Positions 13,178 to 21,384 of a stretch of 64,000 nucleotides of DNA are shown here, piece by piece. Location of the stretch: assembly GCF_002091985.1 (NCBI RefSeq), contig NZ_MKKX01000028.1, forward strand, positions 115,743 to 179,742, written 5' to 3'. Positions within the stretch are counted from its first letter, which is position 1; each line of letters opens with the position of its first letter. A model generated the notes under the pieces. It was not told the DNA's origin, searched no databases, and saw only the letters and a program-made list of their open reading frames with translations. The stretch comes from Rhodococcus sp. 1163. Lineage in GTDB: Bacteria; Actinomycetota; Actinomycetes; Mycobacteriales; Mycobacteriaceae. The position numbers were made by a program, and so were the translations under genes.

Positions 13178-13405
13178 GTGCTCACCCGTGAGACCGTCAT
13201 CGGCGATATCGCCACCGCCCTGGATCGGCCGCTCGGCTCGATCAGCGAGGACACCAACCTGCTCGACGAAGGGTTGGACTCGATCCGCATCATGGGGCTT
13301 GTGGAACGATGGCGGTCCGCGGGTGCGCCCGATATCGACTTTCCGACGCTTGCCGCCGACCCGACCGTCGCGCATTGGATCGCCGTCGCGCTCGGCGAGT
13401 ACTGA
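13178..13405 (+). CDS. Stand-alone aryl carrier protein
   Basis: A 75-residue carrier protein. The phosphopantetheine attachment motif GLDSIRIM, followed by LVERWRSAG and a DIDFPTLAADPT stretch, resembles the C-terminal aryl carrier domain of EntB/DhbB (there GLDSVRMM and DIDFVMLAKNPT, from memory). In those systems the domain is normally fused to isochorismatase; here it stands alone. It would carry 2,3-dihydroxybenzoate or a related aryl acid to the starter C domain of the NRPS. GTG start with AAGGAAGAA just upstream. It lies 48 bases behind the binding-protein gene and 26 bases before the flavoreductase fusion, so one operon is likely. The aryl-acid ligase is not in the window. Confidence 0.85.
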   Translation: MLTRETVIGDIATALDRPLGSISEDTNLLDEGLDSIRIMGLVERWRSAGAPDIDFPTLAADPTVAHWIAVALGEY

Positions 13406-13431
13406 ACACTTTTACGAGAGAGGGATTTTCG

Positions 13432-15282
13432 ATGGTGGCGACTGTTCGCGAGGTCGAGGTTTTTCCGATTTGCATACGAGAACTGGACGTTCTACGGGTA
13501 GAGGACATCACCCCGGGAATGCGGCGAGTGATCGTCGGGGGTCCCTCGATGGATCGCCACGTTCGCGACGGTGTCGAACTTCCGCCGGTACGTACCAGAG
13601 GCTTCGACGACGACGTCAAGATTCTGCCCGTCGACCCAGCGACCGGCACCCTGCCGTTCACGGTTCCGGTCAACTCCGACAACGGGACAGTCGACTGGCC
13701 GGCGGGCTCGTTCCAGTACAGCCGGACGTACACCGTGCGCCGCTTCGACGAGGAAACCCGTGAGATGGCACTGGACTTCGCGATGCACGATGGTGGGCTG
13801 GCAGCTGGCTGGGCATTCGGAGTGCAGGCGGGGGAGAAGATCCTCATCGCCGGGCCCAAACATTCGTCGTCGCTGCCGCGTGAGGTGGATTGGATGCTGA
13901 TCGCCGGAGACGAGACCGCGCTGCCCGCCATCGCGCATTGCCTGGAGAAGCTGCCGGCAGATCTGCCGGCCACGGTGGTGATCGAGGTGGCCGAGCCTTC
14001 GCACCGCCAGGAACTTTTCTCTGCGGCTTCGGTGGACATCACCTGGCTGTACCGCTCGGAGAACGACGGCCAGTCGCGGATGGTGGACACGGTGCAGGCC
14101 GCGCAGTGGCGTCCAGGCCAGCCGTATCTCTGGGTCGCAGGTGAAGCGTCGACCATCAAGCCTTTGCGCCGATGGGCCAAGCAGGACAAGCAGATCCCGA
14201 AGCAGTTCGTCGAGATCGCCGGATACTGGCGTTTTCGTGAGACGTCCGCGGTGGCTGCGGGCCAACCGGTTCTCGACCCCGCAGGTGAGCCGAGTCCCGA
14301 CGAACGACTCCACGAAATGTCGGAACTACTGCCACCTTTCGCTATTCGTACCGCGGTGACAGTGGGTATCTTTGCCGCCGTCGACGGCGGCAAAGAGTCC
14401 GCGGATGCCATTGCAGCGGAATGCGCGACGCATCCAGGTGCGACGGCGAAGCTGCTGCGACACCTCGTGCTGATGGATCTGTTGAGCAACGACGACGGCC
14501 GCTTCACCCTGACCGAGATGGGATCCATCCTCGCCGATCAGGACACCTTCGCCAGTCAGGCATTGCACTTCGACAAGATCCACACTCGTCTCGATCTGGC
14601 GTTCCTCGGATTGCTCGAATCGGTCCGGACGGGGTTGCCCGCCACCACGCACAGCTTCCTCGACAAGAAAGCCGATCCGAGCTTCATCGAAGACTTCCAC
14701 GAAGAGTCCGCGTTCGGAGCGGTGTACCGCGCCCCGGCGTTGCCGGATGCGGTGGACCTCGTGGACGTGACCTCCGTGGCGATCTACGGCGAAGGCGCCG
14801 GGGTGTACGCCGACACGCTGGCACGTGTGCGCCCGGAATTGTCGATATCTCTGGTCGGGCTTCCGGCCTTGAACGCCAGGAACCTCGGTGACGTCGCGGA
14901 GACGCGTCGGGACGCGATCACCCGCATCGATGCCAGTGAGTTCGCAGCTTTGACGGCACCCGTCGACTTGGTGATCGCTGTCGACGTGCTCGACACGCAT
15001 CCGGACTCCGACGCTCTGCTGCTGTTGCGCACCCTCGGGACATCGGCCGCGCGAGTCGTGCTGATCACCGACCTACTCGATCCGTCGACGACGGACGATC
15101 ACGATACCGAGGAGGACCTGCTGCGGCTGTGTCTCTACGGCGCCGGGCGTCGTACCGAAGCGGAGGTGTGCGCGTTGGTGGCCGAATCCGGCGGCGGAGC
15201 CGCACGGGTGGGGTCACTGGGGTGGGGGTCGACGGTGTTGGAGTTCGCGGCACCCCTGTACGAAAGCCACAGGGTAGGCTAG
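13432..15282 (+). CDS. Siderophore-interacting flavoreductase fused to an O-methyltransferase-like domain
   Basis: 616 residues, about twice the usual size of a siderophore-interacting protein. Residues 1 to about 275 form the FAD/NAD(P)H ferric-siderophore reductase fold: TPGMRRV near the N-terminus, the flavin motif RTYTVRR, the AMHDGG loop, and the C-terminal GEAS and GYWRF signatures. Residues about 285-616 look like a Methyltransf_2-type enzyme: a winged-helix dimerisation region (LLRHLVLMDLL, FTLTEMG), a possible SAM-binding GEGAG, and a C-terminal RTEAEVCALV helix. The usual catalytic HDW segment reads LDTHPD, so the base may be lost. Start ATG 13432 is chosen for GAGAGAGGG at 13416-13424; a longer frame opening at 13309 overlaps the carrier protein gene. 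The methyltransferase half may be catalytic or only structural. Confidence 0.85.
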   Translation: MVATVREVEVFPICIRELDVLRVEDITPGMRRVIVGGPSMDRHVRDGVELPPVRTRGFDDDVKILPVDPATGTLPFTVPVNSDNGTVDWPAGSFQYSRTYTVRRFDEETREMALDFAMHDGGLAAGWAFGVQAGEKILIAGPKHSSSLPREVDWMLIAGDETALPAIAHCLEKLPADLPATVVIEVAEPSHRQELFSAASVDITWLYRSENDGQSRMVDTVQAAQWRPGQPYLWVAGEASTIKPLRRWAKQDKQIPKQFVEIAGYWRFRETSAVAAGQPVLDPAGEPSPDERLHEMSELLPPFAIRTAVTVGIFAAVDGGKESADAIAAECATHPGATAKLLRHLVLMDLLSNDDGRFTLTEMGSILADQDTFASQALHFDKIHTRLDLAFLGLLESVRTGLPATTHSFLDKKADPSFIEDFHEESAFGAVYRAPALPDAVDLVDVTSVAIYGEGAGVYADTLARVRPELSISLVGLPALNARNLGDVAETRRDAITRIDASEFAALTAPVDLVIAVDVLDTHPDSDALLLLRTLGTSAARVVLITDLLDPSTTDDHDTEEDLLRLCLYGAGRRTEAEVCALVAESGGGAARVGSLGWGSTVLEFAAPLYESHRVG

Positions 15283-15287
15283 CCTAC
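15269..15287 (+). promoter_or_regulatory. Candidate IdeR/DtxR iron box
   Basis: ACAGGGTAGGCTAGCCTAC matches the IdeR/DtxR consensus TTAGGTTAGGCTAACCTAA at 14 of 19 positions and contains a perfect 14-base palindrome, GTAGGCTAGCCTAC (15274-15287). It overlaps the TAG stop of the preceding gene and lies about 30 bases before the next flavoreductase start, suggesting a separately iron-repressed promoter inside the operon. Binding itself is inferred. Confidence 0.65.
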
Positions 15288-15317
15288 GAAAATGGTCATC
15301 GTAGCGAGGGCGAAGAA

Positions 15318-16211
15318 ATGAGCGAAGGCGAACTCGGCTTCTACTACGCCGACGCAGTGGGCGTGGAACAACTCACCACGCACATGGTGCGGGTGACGTT
15401 CGGCGGAGAGCACCTGGCCCGTTACGAGGGCATCGGTGCACCGGACGAATGCGTCGCTGTCTACTTCCCGCGCAACGGTGAAACTGCCCCACCGCCGATG
15501 ACCGAGGTCGACGGCGTCTGGTGGTACCACGGAATCGAAGACGTCCCCGACGGTCGTAACTACACGGTCCGGCGGTTGAACAGCGCCGCAGGCGAGCTGG
15601 TCATCGACTTCGTCGCACACGACGGGGGAGTGGCAGCCACCTGGGCGCTGCAGGCAACCGTCGGCCAACGGGTGCTGCTGGCCCGTCCGCGATCCTGGTA
15701 CCGCGTTCCGGCCGACGTTCAGTGGCAACTCCTCGTCGCCGACATGACCGGACTCCCCGCGCTCGGACGCATCATCGAGGAGCTTCCGGCCGGCGTGAGA
15801 GCTCACGCCGTCGTAGAGGTTCTCGAGCGGGGTGACATCCAAAGTTTCGACACGGCAGCATCCGTCACCTACGACTGGCGCATCGGTTCCGGAAACGGTG
15901 ACTGCGCAAGCGTTCTCGACGACGCCGTACGCGACTACGAACTACCCGAAGGCGTCGGATACGTGTGGTTCGCAGGTGAGGCCGCATCTTCGCGGGTAGT
16001 ACGCAAGTACTTCCGCAAGGACCGAGGTTTCGACATCGCGCACTTCCACATCATCGGATACTGGCGCGCGCGGTCCGAACAGTGGCTCGAGAAGTACAAG
16101 AAATATCAGAGCGAGGCACTGGCGCTCTACAACAGCGTCATCGAGGCCGGGCGCACCGAACAAGAGGCGAGCGAGGAATTCGACGCCATGCTCGAGCGCG
16201 TCGGGCTGTAG
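15318..16211 (+). CDS. Siderophore-interacting protein (ferric-siderophore reductase, SIP/ViuB family)
   Basis: 297 residues, normal length for the family. An N-terminal FAD-binding barrel carries the RNYTVRR motif and the VAHDGGVAATW loop; the NAD(P)H-binding half ends in WFAGEAASSRVVRKYFR and IIGYWRARSE. The expected role is cytosolic reduction of ferric siderophore to release Fe(II). ATG 15318 is preferred over an in-frame start at 15129, which lies deep inside the upstream gene; GCGAGGGCGAAGAA precedes it. A second, unfused copy right after the fused one suggests either two substrates (for example xenosiderophores) or division of labour. The IdeR-like box directly upstream suggests its own iron control. 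It ends 7 bases from the convergent MFS gene. Confidence 0.93.
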   Translation: MSEGELGFYYADAVGVEQLTTHMVRVTFGGEHLARYEGIGAPDECVAVYFPRNGETAPPPMTEVDGVWWYHGIEDVPDGRNYTVRRLNSAAGELVIDFVAHDGGVAATWALQATVGQRVLLARPRSWYRVPADVQWQLLVADMTGLPALGRIIEELPAGVRAHAVVEVLERGDIQSFDTAASVTYDWRIGSGNGDCASVLDDAVRDYELPEGVGYVWFAGEAASSRVVRKYFRKDRGFDIAHFHIIGYWRARSEQWLEKYKKYQSEALALYNSVIEAGRTEQEASEEFDAMLERVGL

Positions 16212-16218
16212 GGGACCT

Positions 16219-17628
16219 TCACCGCGCCGAGGGCTTCGGCATGAACAACGCAGCAACCGCCATCAGCACGGCCGCCGCCGCCACCCCGAGGAAGACCACG
16301 TGGATGGCGTCGGACAGCTGTTGTGGGTCGGGTTCGCCCGGGCCGGAGATCCGGGAGTTGACGATGGCCCCGAAGATGGCAACGCCGACGGCACTTCCGA
16401 TCGATCGCGCAAACATGTTGGTGGCGGTGACGACGCCACGTTCGGACCACTCGACGCTCGATTGCGCGGCGATGAGGGTGGGACTGGCGATCAACCCCAT
16501 GCCGAGACCGATGACGAAACACACCACAGCGATCTGCCAGATGGCGCTACCGGAACCGATGAACGTCGACGCCACTGCGCCGACGAGGGCGATGGACGCA
16601 CCGGTCAACGCGGTCGTGCGAAAGCCGAACCGGAGATAGAGCCTGCCCGATTGCGAGGCCGCGATCGGCCATCCAAGGGTGAGCGTCGCGAGTGCGAAGC
16701 CCGCCACGATCGCGCCGGTCCCGAGTACCCCTTGGACGAAGGTCGGTACATACGACGTCAGGCCCAGAACCAGCGCTCCGACGAGCAACGAGATGACGCT
16801 ACTGACGAGAAGGACTCGCCGGGTGAAGACCCATAGCGGCAGAATCGGCTCGGGCACTCGCGTCTGCACCCACGCGAACAGCGCGAGTGAGAGGACACCT
16901 GCGGAAAAGACCGAGACACTGATCGGCGACGCCCAAGACCACGACTGCCCGCCTTCGAGCAGGCCCAACAGCATCAGTGCTGCACCCGTGGTGAGCAAGC
17001 CTGCTCCGAGGTAGTCGATCTTCGGCCTCGTCCGTTCTACGGCACCCTCGTGAAACTTGGTGATCAGCATCCACGCCGCGAGCAGACACAACGGGATGTT
17101 GACGAAGAAGATCCAGCGCCACGACAGGTATTCGGAGAAGACGCCGCCGAGGGCCGGGCCCAGCACCGCCGACATCGCCCAGACGCTCGCGAGATATCCC
17201 TGTGCTTTCGCGCGTTCGGCCAACGTGTAGATGTCACCGGCGATGGTGATCGACATCGGTTGCACGGCGCCCGCACCGAGACCCTGGACCGCTCGAAAAG
17301 CGATCAGGGCCGGCATGCTCCACGCCAGCCCGCACAGAATCGAACCGAGCAGGAAGACACCGATTCCGAACAGCATGATCCTCTTGCGTCCGAACAGGTC
17401 GGACAACTTGCCGTACAACGGCACCGACACGGCCTGGGCGAGCAGGTAGATCGAGAACAACCACGGGAACTGACCGAAGCCGCCGAGGTCGCCGACGATG
17501 GTCAGCACCGCGGTGGCGATGATCGTGGAATCCAACGCAACCAGCGATGTGCTGAGCATCAACGCGATGAGTACGGGCCCGCGTTCGGACCGGAAGCCGA
17601 CGTCGGCGACCTCGTTGTTCGTTGCCAT
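16219..17628 (-). CDS. MFS drug/metabolite exporter, DHA2 (EmrB/QacA) family
   Basis: 469-residue multi-spanning membrane protein with the family's N-terminal features: SLVALDSTIIATAVL in helix 1, LYGKLSDLFGRKRIMLFG for the loop 2-3 signature, and GLGAGAVQPM. The length suits 14 helices. It runs toward the second SIP gene. Two readings are possible. It may export the siderophore, as such neighbours often do. Or it may be an ancestral neighbour of purC/ptrB, since mycobacteria also have an EmrB-like gene close to purC-ptrB as I recall. The second is supported by its position, divergent from purC. Substrate unknown. Confidence 0.85.
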   Translation of the reverse strand: MATNNEVADVGFRSERGPVLIALMLSTSLVALDSTIIATAVLTIVGDLGGFGQFPWLFSIYLLAQAVSVPLYGKLSDLFGRKRIMLFGIGVFLLGSILCGLAWSMPALIAFRAVQGLGAGAVQPMSITIAGDIYTLAERAKAQGYLASVWAMSAVLGPALGGVFSEYLSWRWIFFVNIPLCLLAAWMLITKFHEGAVERTRPKIDYLGAGLLTTGAALMLLGLLEGGQSWSWASPISVSVFSAGVLSLALFAWVQTRVPEPILPLWVFTRRVLLVSSVISLLVGALVLGLTSYVPTFVQGVLGTGAIVAGFALATLTLGWPIAASQSGRLYLRFGFRTTALTGASIALVGAVASTFIGSGSAIWQIAVVCFVIGLGMGLIASPTLIAAQSSVEWSERGVVTATNMFARSIGSAVGVAIFGAIVNSRISGPGEPDPQQLSDAIHVVFLGVAAAAVLMAVAALFMPKPSAR

Positions 17629-17641
17629 TGCAGTTCATTGT

Positions 17642-17659
17642 TCTCCCGTCACCGGGAGA
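17642..17659. promoter_or_regulatory. Short inverted repeat in the MFS/purC divergent region
   Basis: TCTCCCG-TCAC-CGGGAGA, a perfect 7-base dyad 14 bases upstream of the MFS start. It could be an operator or a hairpin in the MFS leader. No regulator is evident from the sequence. Confidence 0.35.
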
Positions 17660-17678
17660 GCGCGCCATCAGGCCCAGA

Positions 17679-17684
17679 TAGGGT
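17679..17684 (+). promoter_or_regulatory. -10 element of a probable leaderless purC promoter
   Basis: TAGGGT, followed by 6 bases and then the GTG start of purC at 17691. The spacing places transcription start at or next to the initiation codon, and there is no ribosome-binding site. Leaderless mRNAs are common in this group. Confidence 0.5.
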
Positions 17685-17690
17685 GATTAC

Positions 17691-18575
17691 GTGCGCCCAA
17701 CTCTTCATAGCTATCAGCATCTGGCCGGCGGCAAGGTTCGCGATCTCTACATCGTCGACGACGACCACCTGCTTCTCGTCGCGAGCGACCGCATCTCCGC
17801 CTACGACCACGTCCTCGATACCCCGATCCCCGACAAGGGCAGGGTCCTGACGGCGATGAGCGTCTTCTTCTTCGACCAGCTCGGCGGGGTGAATCATCTC
17901 GCCGGTGATCCGCTCGACGAGAGGATCCCGCAGGAACTGCTCGGGCGGGCTCTGGTGGTGAAGAAGCTGCAGATGGTCCCGATCGAGTGCGTCGTCCGTG
18001 GCTATCTGACAGGTTCCGGATTGTCGGACTACCGCAGCACCGGCGCGGTATGCGGAGTCGAATTGCCGCAGGGCCTCGTCGAATCCTCCAAGCTGGACGA
18101 GCCGATCTTCACTCCCGCCGCCAAGGCCGCGATGGGGGAGCACGACGAGAATGTCGACTTCCAGACCGTCGTCGATCAGGTTGGGGAAGCGCTTGCCTTC
18201 AAGCTCCGCTCGGAAACCCTCGAGATCTACATCAGTGCAGCGAATTTCGCGCTCGATCGTGGAATCATCCTGGCCGACACAAAGTTCGAGTTCGGTCTCG
18301 ACCGTGACGGCAACCTCGTACTCGCAGACGAGGTTCTCACTCCCGACTCCTCGCGCTACTGGCCCGCCGACGGCTACGCCGAAGGTCGGGTGCAGCCGAG
18401 TTTCGACAAGCAGTACGTCCGCGACTGGCTCACCGGTGAATCCGGCTGGGACCGCCATGGGCAGACCCCACCGCCGCCGCTTCCAGACGAAGTCGTCGCA
18501 GCGACACGCGCACGTTACATCGAGGCCTACGAACGCATTTCGGGTCTGAACTTCGAAGATTGGGTCAAGCCATGA
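17691..18575 (+). CDS. purC: Phosphoribosylaminoimidazole-succinocarboxamide synthase
   Basis: 294-residue SAICAR synthetase, which joins CAIR and aspartate with ATP in purine synthesis. Recognised by [21 protein letters not shown] and RISAYDHVL near the N-terminus, [15 protein letters not shown], and LADTKFEFG with [12 protein letters not shown] in the second half. Full length for the actinobacterial form. GTG start at 17691 agrees with homologues and with the leaderless promoter. The stop overlaps the next start (ATGA at 18572-18575), so it is translationally coupled to the oligopeptidase gene. Confidence 0.97.
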   Translation: MRPTLHSYQHLAGGKVRDLYIVDDDHLLLVASDRISAYDHVLDTPIPDKGRVLTAMSVFFFDQLGGVNHLAGDPLDERIPQELLGRALVVKKLQMVPIECVVRGYLTGSGLSDYRSTGAVCGVELPQGLVESSKLDEPIFTPAAKAAMGEHDENVDFQTVVDQVGEALAFKLRSETLEIYISAANFALDRGIILADTKFEFGLDRDGNLVLADEVLTPDSSRYWPADGYAEGRVQPSFDKQYVRDWLTGESGWDRHGQTPPPPLPDEVVAATRARYIEAYERISGLNFEDWVKP

Positions 18576-20719
18576 CACTCACACCACCGATCGCCAAGAA
18601 GATTCCGCTGAAGCGAACCCATCATGGCGATACCTTCGTGGACAATTACGAATGGCTGCGTAACAAGGATGACGCCGAGGTAATCGCCTACCTCGAGGCC
18701 GAGAATGCGTACACCGAGCAGGAGACCGCCGGGCTGGCCGAGCTGCGGGGGCAAATATTCGACGAGATCAAATCGCGCACGCAGGAAACCGATCTTTCGG
18801 TCCCGACGCGGATGGGCAACTGGTGGTATTACTCGCGCACCCTCGAAGGGAAGTCGTACGGGCTCCAATGCCGTTGCCCGGTCGACTCACCCGACAACTG
18901 GACCCCGCCGACACTGTCGGCGGACACCGAGATCGCCGGCGAGCAGATCCTCCTCGACTCCAATCTCGAAGCAGAAGGACACGACTTCTTCTCGCTCGGC
19001 GCCTTCTCGATCAGCCAGGACGGGAACCTGCTGGCCTACTCGACCGACACCGAGGGCGACGAGCGATACACGCTGCGTTTCAAGGACCTCTCGACCGGCG
19101 AACTGCTCGCAGACACGATCGAGAACGTCTCCACGGGTGCGACGTGGGCTATCGATCACCGCCACGTCTTCTATCAAACTGTCGATGAATCCTGGCGGCC
19201 GGACACCGTGTGGCGTCACACCCTCGGCACCCCTACCGAGCAGGACCAGAAGGTCTTCCACGAGCCCGACGAAAGCTACTGGGTCGGTTTCGGATCCACG
19301 CGCAGCGAAAAATACCTGATGATCTGGGTGGGGTCGAAGATCACCACCGAATGCCTCGTCCTCGAATCCGCCGATCCCGAAGGCGAATTCCGCGTCGTTC
19401 TCCCGCGCGTCGACGGAGTCGAATACAGCGTCGAGCACGCCGTCGTGAAGGGTGAGGACCGGTTCCTCATCCAGCACAACGGATCGGTGAACGGCTGGGG
19501 CACCGAAGGGGAGAAGGCCGAGAACTTCCTGCTCGCCGAGGCTCCTGTCGACAATCCCGAGGACCAGCGGATCCTCGTTCCACATCGCGACGACGTTCGA
19601 CTCGAGGACGTCGATGCGTTTGCCGATCACCTCGTACTGAACTATCGACGCGAGGCTCTGACGAGGTTGGCGATCTGGCCGCTCGACGAGAACGGTTACG
19701 GCGACTACACGGAGATGACGTTCGACGAGGAGCTCTACTCCGTCGGAGCGGGTTCCAACCCGGAGTGGAGTCAGCCTCTGCTGCGTTTGGTGTACACCTC
19801 GTTCATCACCCCCGCCAAGGTCTACGACTACGACCTCGCGACGGGTGAGATGCTGCTGCGTAGGTCGCAACCGGTATTGGGCGACTTCGACGCGAACGAC
19901 TATGTCCAGCATCGTGAGTGGGCCACCGCCGCGGACGGAACTCGGATTCCGTTGTCGGTCGTCCTGCGCAAGGATGTGCCGGAAGGGCCTGCTCCGACGC
20001 TGCTGTACGGCTACGGTTCGTACGAGGCGAGCATGGATCCGTCCTTCTCGGTCGCACGGCTCTCGCTGCTGGATCGGGGCATCGTGTTCGTCGTCGCGCA
20101 CGTTCGCGGCGGCGGTGAGATGGGTAGAGCGTGGTACGACAACGGCAAGACCCTGACGAAGAAGAACACGTTCACCGACTTCGTCGCTGCCGCACAGTAT
20201 CTGATCGACAGTGGTCGTACCTCGCCCGAGCATCTCGTCGCCGACGGCGGAAGTGCCGGTGGCCTGCTGATGGGCGCGGTCGCGAACCTCGCACCCGAAC
20301 TGTTCAACGGGATTCTCGCCAATGTGCCGTTCGTCGATCCCTTGACCTCGATCCTCGACCCATCGCTGCCACTGACCGTCATCGAATGGGACGAATGGGG
20401 TAATCCTTTGGCCGACATGCAGGTGTACGAGTACATGAAGTCCTACAGCCCCTACGAGAACGTCGAGGCGAAGGACTACCCGAGCATCCTGGCGATCACC
20501 TCGATCAACGACACCCGGGTGCTGTACGTCGAGCCGGCGAAATGGGTTGCTGCGCTGCGCGCTACGAAGACCGGTGACTCCGACCTACTACTCAAGACCG
20601 AAATGAGTGCGGGCCACGGTGGCGTCAGCGGGCGCTACGAGAAGTGGAAGGAAGCAGCCTTCGAGTACGCCTGGATCGTGGACAAGACAGGCGGCTCACT
20701 CGACTACCGCCAGAGGTAA
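18572..20719 (+). CDS. ptrB: Oligopeptidase B / prolyl-oligopeptidase family serine peptidase (S9A)
   Basis: 715 residues, with an N-terminal beta-propeller and a C-terminal alpha/beta-hydrolase domain. The catalytic serine is in [10 protein letters not shown]; the acid is probably in [12 protein letters not shown], and the histidine in [14 protein letters not shown]. The N-terminal [10 protein letters not shown] and the [14 protein letters not shown] segment are typical of oligopeptidase B, which cleaves short peptides after basic residues in the cytosol. ATG 18572 overlaps the purC stop. In M. tuberculosis, as I recall, the equivalent gene is split into ptrBa and ptrBb; here it is intact. 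The 3' end overlaps the convergent regulator gene by 16 bases. Confidence 0.95.
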   Translation: MTLTPPIAKKIPLKRTHHGDTFVDNYEWLRNKDDAEVIAYLEAENAYTEQETAGLAELRGQIFDEIKSRTQETDLSVPTRMGNWWYYSRTLEGKSYGLQCRCPVDSPDNWTPPTLSADTEIAGEQILLDSNLEAEGHDFFSLGAFSISQDGNLLAYSTDTEGDERYTLRFKDLSTGELLADTIENVSTGATWAIDHRHVFYQTVDESWRPDTVWRHTLGTPTEQDQKVFHEPDESYWVGFGSTRSEKYLMIWVGSKITTECLVLESADPEGEFRVVLPRVDGVEYSVEHAVVKGEDRFLIQHNGSVNGWGTEGEKAENFLLAEAPVDNPEDQRILVPHRDDVRLEDVDAFADHLVLNYRREALTRLAIWPLDENGYGDYTEMTFDEELYSVGAGSNPEWSQPLLRLVYTSFITPAKVYDYDLATGEMLLRRSQPVLGDFDANDYVQHREWATAADGTRIPLSVVLRKDVPEGPAPTLLYGYGSYEASMDPSFSVARLSLLDRGIVFVVAHVRGGGEMGRAWYDNGKTLTKKNTFTDFVAAAQYLIDSGRTSPEHLVADGGSAGGLLMGAVANLAPELFNGILANVPFVDPLTSILDPSLPLTVIEWDEWGNPLADMQVYEYMKSYSPYENVEAKDYPSILAITSINDTRVLYVEPAKWVAALRATKTGDSDLLLKTEMSAGHGGVSGRYEKWKEAAFEYAWIVDKTGGSLDYRQR

Positions 20720-21384
20720 CGGACCTGCGGTCGACCCGCTTTGCCGTATTCGGTGATGCGGGTGACCAGTCCGTCGTCGGCGAGGCGCTCGAGGTACCGC
20801 CAGGCCGTTACTCGCGACACCCCGCCCGCCTTGGCGACCTCGGAGGCGTTGAGGCCGGCGGGCGCCTCGCGGACGATGGCGGTGATGCCGTCCATCGTCT
20901 GCGGCGCAATGCCTTTGGGTGTGGAGGCGCGTTCGTCGGCGATGCGCAGATGGGACATTGCGCGGTCGATGTCGCGTTGACTGGCTGCACTCTTACCCGC
21001 AGGCAGCGCGTCGTGAAATTCGCGATACCGTTCGAGCTTGTCGCGGAACGCAGCGAAGGTGAACGGCTTGAGGAGATACAGAACGACACCGTGGGCGACC
21101 GCGGACCGCACGACCGAGAGATCACGCTCGGACGTGATGGCGATGACGTCCGGGCTCGGACGCAGACCGCCCAGAGCGGCCGCCACGTCGATGCCGTTGG
21201 CGTCGGGCAGGCCGATGTCGAGAAGGACGAGATCTATGGGTTCCTCGGCCCGGCTTGCCGCGCGCATCGCACCGTGTCCGCTGTGCGCGACTGCGGCGAC
21301 GGTAAAGCCGGGCACTCGGTCGACGTAGCTTCGGTGCGCCTCGGCGATCAGCGGTTCGTCGTCCACGATAAGGACCCTGATCAC
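20704..21384 (-). CDS. Response regulator of the CitB/DcuR family
   Basis: 226 residues: an N-terminal CheY-like receiver (VLIVDDEPLI, phospho-acceptor Asp in LVLLDIGLPDANG, conserved Lys in LYLLKPF) and a C-terminal DNA-binding region with a helix-turn-helix (LNASEVAKAGGVSRVTAWRYLERL). This is the layout of DcuR, CitB and DctR, regulators of C4-dicarboxylate or citrate uptake. The GTG start overlaps the kinase stop (GTGA). With the kinase it lies divergent from dctA, the likely target. Confidence 0.92.
   Translation of the reverse strand: MIRVLIVDDEPLIAEAHRSYVDRVPGFTVAAVAHSGHGAMRAASRAEEPIDLVLLDIGLPDANGIDVAAALGGLRPSPDVIAITSERDLSVVRSAVAHGVVLYLLKPFTFAAFRDKLERYREFHDALPAGKSAASQRDIDRAMSHLRIADERASTPKGIAPQTMDGITAIVREAPAGLNASEVAKAGGVSRVTAWRYLERLADDGLVTRITEYGKAGRPQVRYLWR

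Noticed and set aside
12197..13375. 392-codon minus-strand frame opposite the siderophore-binding lipoprotein and carrier protein
   Set aside because: No motif, and both plus-strand genes have starts, ribosome-binding sites and recognisable families.
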